This document shows, piece after piece, positions 7,872 through 14,994 of a stretch of DNA of 16,101 nt. Position 1 is the stretch's first letter; every line of letters begins with the position of its first letter. Below the pieces are notes generated by a model that worked only from the letters and a program-made list of their open reading frames with translations, was not told the DNA's origin and ran no database searches. A program made the position numbers and the translations under genes. Source of the stretch: Paracoccaceae bacterium (GTDB lineage Bacteria; Pseudomonadota; Alphaproteobacteria; Rhodobacterales; Rhodobacteraceae); contig SKMM01000241.1 of NCBI GenBank assembly GCA_007121055.1, positions 1 to 16,101 of the forward strand. Reading direction: 5' to 3'.

Positions 7872-8713
7872 AGGAGCGTCCCGCCGTCGCGGTCGGGACC
7901 GCCCCGGGCGCCCTCCATCAGGCTGTCGAACCACAGCCGCGTCAGATAGTACCGGATGACCTTGCCCTCGCCATAGCTGGCGGCAGCGCGCAGCTGCAAC
8001 TTGAAGTGGTGGCGCGGCTCGGCGGCGACCCAACGCAACTGCAGCCGGTCGGCATAGCTGCCGTAGACGGCGGTGTGGCTGCGGATGCGGCGGCGGCCGA
8101 ACATCCAGTTCAGGATCGCGTTGCGCGGGTGGAAGGCGTTCATGGCGATGGCGTGCAGCAGCGCATAGCGCCCCTGGGCACGGTCGCCCCCGGTGCCGGC
8201 CATGACCTCGAAGGCCTGGCAGCCGGTGATCGACGGGGTGATGTCGTGCCAGCGCCCGTCGGCCGGCACATGCGGCACCCCGCGCGAGGCGACCCCGATC
8301 CGCCCCGCCATCCGCGCCGTTCCGGCCACGTCGAGCCGCCAGGCGGGGTCCTCGCAGCCGACCCCGGTGCGCCCGTCGCGGGTCAACGTCAGCGCGGCGG
8401 GCCCCTGGCCATGCTCCCGCTCCTCCAGGGACAAGCCCTCTGCGCCCTTGCCTTGGCGCAGGTGCAGCCGCCCCGGGGCCTGCCCGTGCTCGATGGTCCA
8501 GGACGGCTCGCGCGTGCCCAACCCCTGATAGAGCGACATCACCCGCAGCGACGAGCCGACCGAGGCCAGCTTCATTCCGTCCGTCGCGGTCTTGTCGAAG
8601 CCGTCGTCGACCTGGTTCACCGCGCTGTCGATCAGGTCGCGGTAATGCTCGGCGGTCGGCAGCGCCCCGCCGCGGAAAAAGGATTTCAGCGTGGTGCGGT
8701 CCTGTTTGCTCAC
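7868..8713 (-). CDS. Fibre/adhesin-like protein of the injection system
   Basis: This is a 281-residue protein with three recognisable parts. Residues 9-40 (LKSFFRGGALPTAEHYRDLI, then DDGFDK) match an N-terminal motif seen in eCIS- and phage-associated fibre proteins. Residues about 110-140 (RDGRTGVGCEDPAWRLDVAG) are a variant of the 'VGIGT..P..KLDV.G' repeat found in tail-fibre and head/shaft proteins. The C-terminal third starts at VPADGRWHDITPSITGCQAF (about 149-168) and continues through GRYALLHAIAMNAF to SYGEGKVIRYYLTRLW; this resembles a globular tip domain seen next to eCIS baseplate genes. The start is GTG at 8713, with AAGGGG seven bases upstream, overlapping the preceding stop as GTGA. 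It is too short to be a full-length receptor-binding fibre like Afp13. It may attach to, or form part of, the baseplate edge. The role is inferred from motifs and position. Confidence 0.72.
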   Translation of the reverse strand: MSKQDRTTLKSFFRGGALPTAEHYRDLIDSAVNQVDDGFDKTATDGMKLASVGSSLRVMSLYQGLGTREPSWTIEHGQAPGRLHLRQGKGAEGLSLEEREHGQGPAALTLTRDGRTGVGCEDPAWRLDVAGTARMAGRIGVASRGVPHVPADGRWHDITPSITGCQAFEVMAGTGGDRAQGRYALLHAIAMNAFHPRNAILNWMFGRRRIRSHTAVYGSYADRLQLRWVAAEPRHHFKLQLRAAASYGEGKVIRYYLTRLWFDSLMEGARGGPDRDGGTLL

Positions 8714-11700
8714 GCGTCGGCCCCTTGCTGGACGATCAGCATCTCGCCCACCCGCAGACCGCCGATGCCGGTGGGCCGGGCGTCGCGCGGGGCTGGGTCG
8801 AGGGTGCTGGTCAGGATGTGGTCGGCGGCCGACAGCGGCAGGCCCCAGGGCTCGGCCGCGCGCAGCCGGATCTCCCCCTCCGAACGGCCCTCAAGGGTCG
8901 CGGTGTCGTGCAGTACATGATCGCCCCGGTCGTCCCGCACGAGGTGCAGGACCGAAAACTCCGTCACCCGGTCCACATAGGGCAGCGCCTCGATCTCGGC
9001 GTGCAGCGCGCCAAGGTTGAGCGACCAGCCGAACCGCCCCAGCCCCGGCGGCGCGGTCCAGACCGTCAGGTGGCGCGCCATGTCCTGGCGCAGCCGCTGG
9101 GCCAGAGCGCCCTCGCCCGCCGAGGTCTCGAACCGGATCCGGCCGCGCAACTGCAGGATCTCGTAGCCCGGGTTGCGGACGCGGATGCGCGCCTGCGCCG
9201 GGGCCCGGGCGCGCAGATGGGCTTCGATCCGCCGCAGCAGCAGCGGATCGAACAATCGCGCGACGGGCGGCGCCCCGGGCTCCAGCCGGGGCGGGTGCGG
9301 CACCGCCACCACGGTCAGATGGCCGGGGCTGCGCTGCATCTGCGCGGTGTCGAGGCAGGGCAGGCAGGCGACCATCCAGACCTCGGGAAAGGCCTCGAGC
9401 ACCAGACGTTCCACATCCCAGGGGGTGATCGCGCGCTGGCGGTGCTGCAAGCCCTCGGACAGCCGGGCCTTGTAGGCGTCGAACGCCTCGGGGCCGCGCG
9501 GCGGACGATCGCCCGCGACCTCGGCCGGGGCGGGGACGCCGGGCTGGCCGGGCAGGAACGAAAAGCTTCTCGGCCCGTCAGGCGGCGCGCCGGGGCTGTC
9601 TGTGCACAGCGCCCAGAACCCGTTGGTCTGCACCCGCCGCAGCACCGGAAACCGGTCGATGTCGGGCCGGCGCGCCACCGCCGCCAGCCAATAGCCCGTC
9701 CCCGGCATCTCCTCGGAACTGCGCAGCGCGTCCTCCGGAAGGTCGATCGTCACCACGCCCGAGCGCATCAGCCCGTCGGTGGTGTCCGAGGCGAGCGCGG
9801 TGTCGGGCAGTTCGGCCCAGCCGTCGGGCGCGAGATAGAACCAACCCAGCCGGATGCGCGGCCCCGGAAGCCGGTCATGGTCGCTCTCGGCCAGCTCGAC
9901 CAGGAGCGACACAGGACCCGTCGCGCCCAGGCCGTCGATCTGGATGAAATGGGCCCCATAGCCCAGCCGGGGCGGGAACAGCCCCGCCTCCACCGCCGAG
10001 TCGCGCGGGAACACCGTGCGCTTGCCGAAGGGCGTGACCTGAACGATCCGCTCGCCCGGACGGACACTGTCGGGCGCGTTGAGCGACATCACCTTGGCCG
10101 CACCATAATCCAGCGCCACAGACCGCACCCGCGGCACGAAGGGCGGACGCGGCATCGCCCGGCGCGGCCAGTCGATCAGCCGCGGCCGCATCGCCCGGAT
10201 CAGCGCACCGGGATAGGCATCGACCAGGAACCCGTCCGGCGCCCCGTCCAGCGTCAACCGGACCGCCCCGGACACGAGCTGGTCGCGCCCGGCGACGGGC
10301 GGCGCCGGCGCCGGCGCGGCGTCGGGAATCGCATGGCCCAGCACGCCGCCGCGGAACCCGAACCGGGCCGTGGGCCGGTCGTCGTCGGGACGCGGCGGAA
10401 ACATCGGAAGTGGCGCAGACCCAAGCGGCTTCCAGCCATCGGCGCTGAGATACTCGGCCATCAGCGTTGGCGCGGGCAGACGCAGGCCGGGGTCGTAATC
10501 GCGGTAATGCACGGCGAACCCCGCGCCATTTCCGGGCAGGTCGGCCCAGTCGATGGTCACTCCCACCTCGGTGACCGGCTTCACCGCCATCTCGGGGGCC
10601 GCAAGGATGAAGCGGCTGCCATTGGCCGGGCGCGGCCCGAAGGGACCGAAGGCCTGGGCAAGGTCCAGCCGGCCATCGTCGCCAAAGCCCGTCAGGGCCC
10701 GCAGCCCCTGCACCTGCACCCGGATCCGCGCCTTGGACAGCCGGAACCGTTCGAGAAACGACACCGGACAAACCCGCGCCAGCGGCGAGGCCATGATTTG
10801 CATCACCGGCGCCGCACTGCCCTCGGGCGCGGTCACGGGCGCGGCGTCGGGGTCGAGGCGGATCTGGAAGGTGATGCCCGCGGGCCGGCCCTCGGGGTTG
10901 CGGCGCACCCGGCAAACGGGCGGGCGCTGCGGGCCGTCGTCCGTGGACAGGCTAACCTCGAAGGCATCGCCCAGCAGCATGTCGAACACGTCCTCGGGGG
11001 CATAGACAAAGCCCGAGCCGTCCTCGCGCTGGCGAAAGGCCTCGGCGATCAGCGATTGCGGCGCCTCGCCCGGCGCGATCAGGCGCTGGCCGCTCAGGCC
11101 CGCGCCGGCCTCGGCGATCTTGCCGCGCAGCACCTCCCAGAACGCGCCAGAGGGCCAGGGCTGCCGCGCGATCAGGATCGCCGCCACGATGCGGCCCAGA
11201 AGGACGCGCAGCCCGGAGACGTCGCGCACCTCATGGGCCAGCACCTCGTGCAGGAGCGCCATGCCGATGGGGCGTCCGGTCTGCTCGGCCATCTCCACGA
11301 CGCGGGCGGTCAGAATACGCACGCCTGCGGCCTGATCGCGAAAGCCCACCGCGCGCACCAGCTCGGGATCGTCGCGCAGCGCCAGCTCCAGATCGCCGAG
11401 CCCGGTGCGCCCCTCCCCGTCGATCCCCGCCCGCCACTCGAGGTCGAGCTCGACCTCCAGATGCCGCGTCCCCTCGGCCAGCCAGAGCATGGGCGAGGCG
11501 ATCTCGAGCCCGATCCGCACCGCCGTCCCCGGGTCCGGCGCGAACAGCTGCCGCGGGCCCGGCGGGGTCTCGCCGCGGAACGCCTCGGCGCGCAGGCCGG
11601 TCATCCCGGCGAAGCTCGTGAACAGCGAGATGCGCGGGTCGGTGTCGTAGCGCAGCATCGCCTGGCCGACCACGCGGGCGGGAATGGCGTTGGTCGGCGC

Positions 11701-12597
11701 CTCGGTGCGGAATTGCCACACCAGATCGCCCGACCGCGCCTCGATCGTGCTGCCCGCGGGCAGATGCACCGGCGCGGACGAGGGGGGCAGGCGCAACAGC
11801 ACCCGTTCGGGGGGCACGCCGCGGTGGGGCTGGCCCAGAACCTCGCCGTAGTAGAACCGGATCAGCCGTTCGGGCAGGGTGTTGATCCGGTCGGCCACCA
11901 GGTCGGCTGCGCGCAGCTCGGCGATCAGAAGGCCCAGGGCGGGGTCGATTCGGTGCGACCGCACCCTCGCCTCCAGCTCCCGCAGGGCGGTCGGGCGCAG
12001 CGCCGTCACGACATTGAGAAGCATTGCATGGGCCCCGCGCAGCCGCGCCCGGTCGGCGCGGGCCTGCGCGACCGGATCGCCCGGCGCCTCGGCCATGCCC
12101 CCCCCCAGACCCACCGCCCGCAGCCCCTCCAGCCGCAGCCCACCCGGTGGCGCGGCCAGGACCCCAAGCTTGCGAAACACGTCTTCCTTGGCGTCGAGTA
12201 CCTGGATCTGGCGCAGGAAGGGGCTGTCGGGCAACGCCGAGAGCCGGTCCAGCCACCCCGTCACCCGCCGCGCGAGCCGCGCGACCCCGTCCGCCGCCAC
12301 GCGCCAGTCCTGCGACAGGGTCGCGGCGAAGGCCAGCTCCTCCTCGGCCACGGACAGGCTGGCCAGTTCGGCCAGCGGAAAGGCGGGCTCGGCCAGAAAC
12401 AGCTTCTCCCAACTGCCCGCGACCCGGTTGCCGGGGTCGACGAAGGCGATCTGCCGCGCCAGATCGCCCAACAAGGCCAGGCGTGCGGCCAGGTCGCGAT
12501 CCTCCACCCGCAGAAACCCGTCGGTCAGGGGCCCAGGCAACCGGTCGGTCTGGCGGGTCCCGGCCCGGAGTCGGATGTCGTCCCAGTCCGCGCGCAC
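8710..12597 (-). CDS. Large baseplate J-like wedge protein (Afp11-like class), first gene of the operon
   Basis: This is a 1295-residue protein. Around residues 240-300, LIRFYYGEVLGQ followed by VLLRLPPSSAPVHLPAGSTI is the family's conserved core. The C-terminal part (from about 1041) has HRQRAITPWDVERLVLEAFP, GHLTVVAVP, ARIRVRNPGYEILQLRGRIR and SLNLGALHAEIEALPYVDRV, which match the baseplate J/gp6-like proteins of eCIS clusters. Such proteins form the wedge ring that anchors sheath and fibres. The start at GTG 12597 was chosen because AGGAG lies five bases upstream; the longer frame from GTG 12639 has only a weak site and adds 14 residues. The gene ends overlapping the fibre-like gene as GTGA. 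It opens the visible operon, unlike Afp/PVC, where sheath and tube genes come first. It is unusually long for a wedge protein; the middle (about 400-1000) is beta-rich and not assigned. Confidence 0.86.
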   Translation of the reverse strand: MRADWDDIRLRAGTRQTDRLPGPLTDGFLRVEDRDLAARLALLGDLARQIAFVDPGNRVAGSWEKLFLAEPAFPLAELASLSVAEEELAFAATLSQDWRVAADGVARLARRVTGWLDRLSALPDSPFLRQIQVLDAKEDVFRKLGVLAAPPGGLRLEGLRAVGLGGGMAEAPGDPVAQARADRARLRGAHAMLLNVVTALRPTALRELEARVRSHRIDPALGLLIAELRAADLVADRINTLPERLIRFYYGEVLGQPHRGVPPERVLLRLPPSSAPVHLPAGSTIEARSGDLVWQFRTEAPTNAIPARVVGQAMLRYDTDPRISLFTSFAGMTGLRAEAFRGETPPGPRQLFAPDPGTAVRIGLEIASPMLWLAEGTRHLEVELDLEWRAGIDGEGRTGLGDLELALRDDPELVRAVGFRDQAAGVRILTARVVEMAEQTGRPIGMALLHEVLAHEVRDVSGLRVLLGRIVAAILIARQPWPSGAFWEVLRGKIAEAGAGLSGQRLIAPGEAPQSLIAEAFRQREDGSGFVYAPEDVFDMLLGDAFEVSLSTDDGPQRPPVCRVRRNPEGRPAGITFQIRLDPDAAPVTAPEGSAAPVMQIMASPLARVCPVSFLERFRLSKARIRVQVQGLRALTGFGDDGRLDLAQAFGPFGPRPANGSRFILAAPEMAVKPVTEVGVTIDWADLPGNGAGFAVHYRDYDPGLRLPAPTLMAEYLSADGWKPLGSAPLPMFPPRPDDDRPTARFGFRGGVLGHAIPDAAPAPAPPVAGRDQLVSGAVRLTLDGAPDGFLVDAYPGALIRAMRPRLIDWPRRAMPRPPFVPRVRSVALDYGAAKVMSLNAPDSVRPGERIVQVTPFGKRTVFPRDSAVEAGLFPPRLGYGAHFIQIDGLGATGPVSLLVELAESDHDRLPGPRIRLGWFYLAPDGWAELPDTALASDTTDGLMRSGVVTIDLPEDALRSSEEMPGTGYWLAAVARRPDIDRFPVLRRVQTNGFWALCTDSPGAPPDGPRSFSFLPGQPGVPAPAEVAGDRPPRGPEAFDAYKARLSEGLQHRQRAITPWDVERLVLEAFPEVWMVACLPCLDTAQMQRSPGHLTVVAVPHPPRLEPGAPPVARLFDPLLLRRIEAHLRARAPAQARIRVRNPGYEILQLRGRIRFETSAGEGALAQRLRQDMARHLTVWTAPPGLGRFGWSLNLGALHAEIEALPYVDRVTEFSVLHLVRDDRGDHVLHDTATLEGRSEGEIRLRAAEPWGLPLSAADHILTSTLDPAPRDARPTGIGGLRVGEMLIVQQGADA

Positions 12598-12760
12598 GGC
12601 CTCTCCTGCAGGGTTTGTCGTGACGTTGCCCGAACCCACCTACCGCCGCGGCGCCCGCGATGCTGGTCGCCGGCAACTTCGCGCGCCAGTTGCAACACTC
12701 AACCAATCCGAGCGTTGCCGACATCGGTCCGCAATTCAAGGAAAACCGCAGGTGCCGATG
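12598..12760. other. Spacer between lipoprotein gene and injection-system operon
   Basis: This 163-bp spacer must carry the operon's own promoter, if there is one. On the minus strand the least GC-rich part (about 12728-12750) contains TTTTCCTTGAATTGCGG. A TTGAAT there could be a -35 box, but the sequence 17 bp later (AACGCT) is a poor -10, so I do not call a promoter. An 8-bp palindrome GTTGCAAC lies near 12690-12697. No gene is seen here. Readthrough from the lipoprotein gene is possible. Confidence 0.5.
12603..12607 (-). promoter_or_regulatory. Ribosome binding site deciding the baseplate gene start
   Basis: On the minus strand this reads AGGAG, five bases before GTG at 12597. It favours that start over GTG at 12639, which would place this site inside the coding region. 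Confidence 0.6.
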
Positions 12761-12762
12761 TC
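12720..12762 (-). repeat. Inverted repeat at the end of the lipoprotein gene
   Basis: The arms GACATCGG (12755-12762 on the minus strand, overlapping the TGA stop) and CCGATGTC (12720-12727) are perfectly complementary over 8 bp, with a 27-base loop. No U-run follows, so it is not a canonical intrinsic terminator. It could weakly protect or attenuate the lipoprotein transcript, or be chance. Confidence 0.35.
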
Positions 12763-13675
12763 AGTTTCCTGCCCGCAGGGCAAAGCCTCCACGCAGGCTG
12801 GCGGCATCGCCCTGAATCATCAGGACACCGCCGGCACCGCCCGGCGCGTCTCCCCGGGCGGCCCCCGCCGTCAGCGCCCCGTCGAGCGTCGACAGCGCCG
12901 CGGTGGGCGCCCCGTCGCGGCCGAAAGGGGTGATGATCCGGCCGTCCTCGCCGGTGACCCGCACGCTGCCGCGCCCGGTGCTGACGATGCGGGTGCCGCA
13001 CAGGCCCAACCCGCTCCAGGTGATCGTGGCGAAGGGCGGCGTGCGGCCGTCCTCGGCCACGATCTGCGACAGCCGCAGCGCCATGGTCCCCGACCCGAAG
13101 CCGACCACGGCCTCGACCTGCCCCGACAGCGCCACATCCTCTCCACCCGCGCCACGCAGGGTCAGCACGGCCGGCCCGGACAGCCGCAACTGGCCCGAGG
13201 TCGGCATCTCGGCCCCGGCCGGCGTCTCGCCCACCACCGCAAGGCCCATGTGGGACAACCCGTCGCCAGCATAGCTGAGGATGTACCCGCGCGCCCCCCC
13301 CACCCCCTCCAGCCGCTCGACCGGGACGGCGGTGCCGGGCCGGGTGTTGATCGCGCGGCCGAGCACGCCGGTGGGGCGCGGGCGGACCGGAGCGTCGTCC
13401 ACCCGGAGCGCGGGCGCCAGCGCGTTGGTGTTCTCGGTGCCGCGCAGGATCACCGTGTCGAAGATCCCCGGCCCCTCGGTCTCGCGCAGATAGGCGCCAG
13501 CCATTTGCCGCGGCGCAACGGGGGAAAGTTCGCAGCCCTCCGGCGTGGCGAACGCGACCAGCCGCGAGGGACGCTCCTCGGCCTCGTCCGGCCGGCTGCA
13601 GCCCAGCAGAACGGGCGCTGCCACGAGTGCCAGCACGAGCGCGCCCCTGAACGTCCTGTGCACGGATGGCCCCAT
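12761..13675 (-). CDS. Lipoprotein with TbpB-like beta-barrel character
   Basis: This is a 304-residue protein. An N-terminal lipoprotein signal runs from an Arg-containing N-region through the core GALVLALVAAPVLLGC; Cys26 is the predicted lipidated residue and the following Ser favours the outer membrane. The C-terminal half (about 125-300) has glycine-rich alternating beta strands, including LSYAGDGLSHMGLAVVGE, MPTSGQLRLSGPAVLTL and LSGQVEAVVGFGSGTMALRL. This recalls the 'transferrin-binding protein-like' barrel (TbpBBD) lipoproteins common in Rhodobacteraceae, which are linked to metal or haem ligands in some species. The match is by pattern only, and no ligand can be named. The protein ends with a strand motif (GGFALRAGN). 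It is divergent from murB and lies 163 bp upstream of the injection-system operon on the same strand; nothing in its sequence ties it to that system. ATG 13675 has no Shine-Dalgarno site. GTG at 13663 is a less likely alternative that would shorten the N-region. Confidence 0.7.
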   Translation of the reverse strand: MGPSVHRTFRGALVLALVAAPVLLGCSRPDEAEERPSRLVAFATPEGCELSPVAPRQMAGAYLRETEGPGIFDTVILRGTENTNALAPALRVDDAPVRPRPTGVLGRAINTRPGTAVPVERLEGVGGARGYILSYAGDGLSHMGLAVVGETPAGAEMPTSGQLRLSGPAVLTLRGAGGEDVALSGQVEAVVGFGSGTMALRLSQIVAEDGRTPPFATITWSGLGLCGTRIVSTGRGSVRVTGEDGRIITPFGRDGAPTAALSTLDGALTAGAARGDAPGGAGGVLMIQGDAASLRGGFALRAGN

Positions 13676-13681
13676 GGGGGG

Positions 13682-13709
13682 AGCCTAGCACAGGATCGCC
13701 TGCGCCAAG
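13682..13709 (-). promoter_or_regulatory. Candidate extended -10 promoter giving a leaderless lipoprotein transcript
   Basis: On the minus strand, TAGGCT (13682-13687) is preceded by TGC, an extended -10 pattern. CTTGGC (13704-13709) is a possible -35, with a 16-bp spacer. The usual 7-nt offset would put the first transcribed base on the A of ATG 13675. The bases between are only CCCCCC, with no ribosome site, so a leaderless message fits. The -10 is only partly consensus. Confidence 0.35.
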
Positions 13710-13785
13710 CGTCCGCAGGCCCGCGCCTGCAACATGGCGCCCGGGCGTTGCCTCCTTGCGCCACCCCCCAACCAGCGTGCCGGTG

Positions 13786-13799
13786 GCCGGCGCGCCGGC
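13786..13799. repeat. Perfect 14-bp palindrome in the divergent region
   Basis: GCCGGCGCGCCGGC reads identically on both strands, with no spacer. It lies about 110 bp upstream of the lipoprotein ATG and about 180 bp upstream of murB. It could be a dimeric repressor site, but runs of G and C make chance palindromes common in this genome. Confidence 0.4.
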
Positions 13800-13845
13800 A
13801 GGGCCCCGGCGCTTCTTTGCCAAGGCCATCGGCACCGCCGGCGGA

Positions 13846-13885
13846 GGGCCGCGGCTTCGGGCGTCTCAGACCTGAGCCGCGGCCC
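13846..13885 (+). repeat. 11-bp inverted repeat in the murB leader (hairpin A)
   Basis: GGGCCGCGGCT (13846-13856) and AGCCGCGGCCC (13875-13885) are perfectly complementary, with an 18-base loop. If transcribed, this would be a very stable hairpin about 90 bases before murB. No T-run follows, so it is not a canonical terminator. Its loop and 3' arm lie between the arms of hairpin B. Confidence 0.55.
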
Positions 13886-13893
13886 CCTGAGAC
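13863..13893 (+). repeat. 7-bp inverted repeat overlapping hairpin A (hairpin B)
   Basis: GTCTCAG (13863-13869) and CTGAGAC (13887-13893) are perfectly complementary. The first arm sits in the loop of hairpin A and the second lies just past it, so the two structures interleave and cannot both be simple hairpins. A smaller pair, CTCAG/CTGAG (13865-13876), also lies here. Confidence 0.45.
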
Positions 13894-13976
13894 CGGTGCC
13901 TACGGGGGCGCGGCGGGAATATCCCCCTCCTGCGCCGGCCGTTGCGATGGCGGACCCGGAGGTCTATGCCCTGCCC

Positions 13977-14957
13977 ATGACCGACCCCATCGCCGCCACG
14001 ACCGACCTGCCCGCCGTACGCGGCACGCTCACGGCCGGGCGGTCGATGGCGGAGTTGACCTGGTTGCGGGTTGGTGGGCCGGCGGACTGGCTGTTCCAGC
14101 CGGCGGACGAGGCGGATCTGGCAGGCTTCCTGACCGCCCTGCCCCGGCATGTGCCGGTCTTCGTGATGGGCGTGGGCTCGAATCTGATCGTCCGCGACGG
14201 GGGCATCCGAGGGGTGGTGATCCGGCTCGGGCGGGCCTTTGCCGGCATCTCGGTCGTGGGCACCGACGTCACCGCCGGCGCCGCGGCGCTGGATGCCCGC
14301 GTGGCGCGGCAGGCCGCGGCCGCAGGCGTGGACCTGACCTTCCTGCGCACCATCCCCGGCACCATCGGGGGCGCAATCCGGATGAACGCGGGCTGCTACG
14401 GCACCTATGTCGCGGACCGGCTGGCCTGGGTCCGCGCCGTCACCCGCACGGGCGAGGTGGTGACGCTGCCGCCCGAGGAGCTCGGCCTGGGCTATCGCAA
14501 CAGCGCCCTGCCCGAGGGCTGGGTGATCACCGAGGCGGGCTTCACCGGCCCTTCCGGCGACCCCGAGACGCTGGAGGCCACCATGGCGGCACAGCTCGCC
14601 GCGCGCGACGCAAGCCAGCCCACCCGCGACCGCAGCGCAGGCTCCACCTTCCGCAACCCGCGCGGCCACAGCTCCACCGGGCAGGCCGACGACACCCCCG
14701 CGGGCACCGCCTGGGCCGCCATCGACGCGGCCGGACTGCGCGGCGCGCGGCTTGGTGGGGCGCAGATGTCGCCCAAGCATCCGAATTTCCTCGTCAACAC
14801 CGGTGGCGCCACCGCCGCGGATCTCGAAGCCCTGGGCGAGGAGGTGCGAAAGAAGGTTTCCCAACACAGCGGAATTACGCTAGAATGGGAAATCAGGCGT
14901 GTGGGGGACCCCGCGCCGCCCCAGCCCCGTGACAAGCCGGAAGAACCGGCGGGGTGA
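13977..14957 (+). CDS. murB: UDP-N-acetylenolpyruvoylglucosamine reductase
   Basis: MurB reduces UDP-GlcNAc-enolpyruvate to UDP-MurNAc with NADPH and FAD, the second committed step of peptidoglycan precursor synthesis in the cytoplasm. The 326-residue protein has the FAD-binding motifs GVGSNLIVRDGG (65-76) and PGTIGGAIRMNAGCYG (127-142). It also has RNSAL (174-178), AGSTFRNP (221-228) carrying the proton-donor Ser, HPNFLVN (268-274) and a C-terminal GITLEWEIRRVG with the catalytic Glu. The last 16 residues are a Pro-rich tail. The start is uncertain: ATG 13977 gives the usual short N-terminus before LPAVRGTLTA, and GGAGG lies 14 bases upstream, farther than ideal. ATG 13947, in the same frame, adds ten residues and has no ribosome site. 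It is followed after 162 bp by ddl, as in other alphaproteobacterial dcw clusters. Confidence 0.95.
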   Translation: MTDPIAATTDLPAVRGTLTAGRSMAELTWLRVGGPADWLFQPADEADLAGFLTALPRHVPVFVMGVGSNLIVRDGGIRGVVIRLGRAFAGISVVGTDVTAGAAALDARVARQAAAAGVDLTFLRTIPGTIGGAIRMNAGCYGTYVADRLAWVRAVTRTGEVVTLPPEELGLGYRNSALPEGWVITEAGFTGPSGDPETLEATMAAQLAARDASQPTRDRSAGSTFRNPRGHSSTGQADDTPAGTAWAAIDAAGLRGARLGGAQMSPKHPNFLVNTGGATAADLEALGEEVRKKVSQHSGITLEWEIRRVGDPAPPQPRDKPEEPAG

Positions 14958-14994
14958 ACACTGGGCGCGACGGCCGGAGCGATCGCGCGCAAAC

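Larger units (their letters stand above)
13676..13976. other. Divergent control region between lipoprotein gene and murB
   Basis: These 301 bp contain no convincing gene. The frame of murB stays open upstream to 13734, but the predicted residues are Arg/Pro-rich and unlike MurB. The region holds a perfect 14-bp palindrome and two overlapping long dyads, described separately, plus the lipoprotein promoter candidate. I could not place a clear plus-strand promoter for murB. The murC gene and the small membrane-protein gene often found just upstream of murB in related bacteria are absent here. Confidence 0.5.

Noticed and set aside
1..12597. Type VI secretion system or a prophage tail
   Set aside because: The ATPase has one AAA+ module, not ClpV's two, and the tape-measure and wedge proteins carry eCIS-type motifs. 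No terminase, capsid, integrase or Tss genes are seen.
12598..12760. Promoter for the injection-system operon at TTGAAT
   Set aside because: No reasonable -10 lies 16-18 bp downstream, so it is only noted in the spacer entry.
8725..12933. A 1402-codon open frame on the plus strand opposite the large baseplate gene
   Set aside because: It is antisense to a gene with recognised family motifs. Its residues are dominated by Arg, Gly, Pro, His and Gln, and it matches nothing. Very high GC removes stop codons from several frames.
13734..13946. Upstream extension of murB
   Set aside because: The residues do not resemble MurB, and the N-terminus after 13977 already has normal family length.
11879..14932. 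A 1017-codon plus-strand frame running across three genes
   Set aside because: It crosses the lipoprotein gene, the divergent control region and murB in the wrong frame, and has Arg/Ser/Pro-rich composition. It is a shadow of high GC.
14971..14990. A possible fifth copy of the ddl leader repeat and a GCGATCGC palindrome
   Set aside because: Only GGCCGGA is shared with the third copy, the spacing differs (about 23 bp), and a single GCGATCGC is expected by chance at this GC content.
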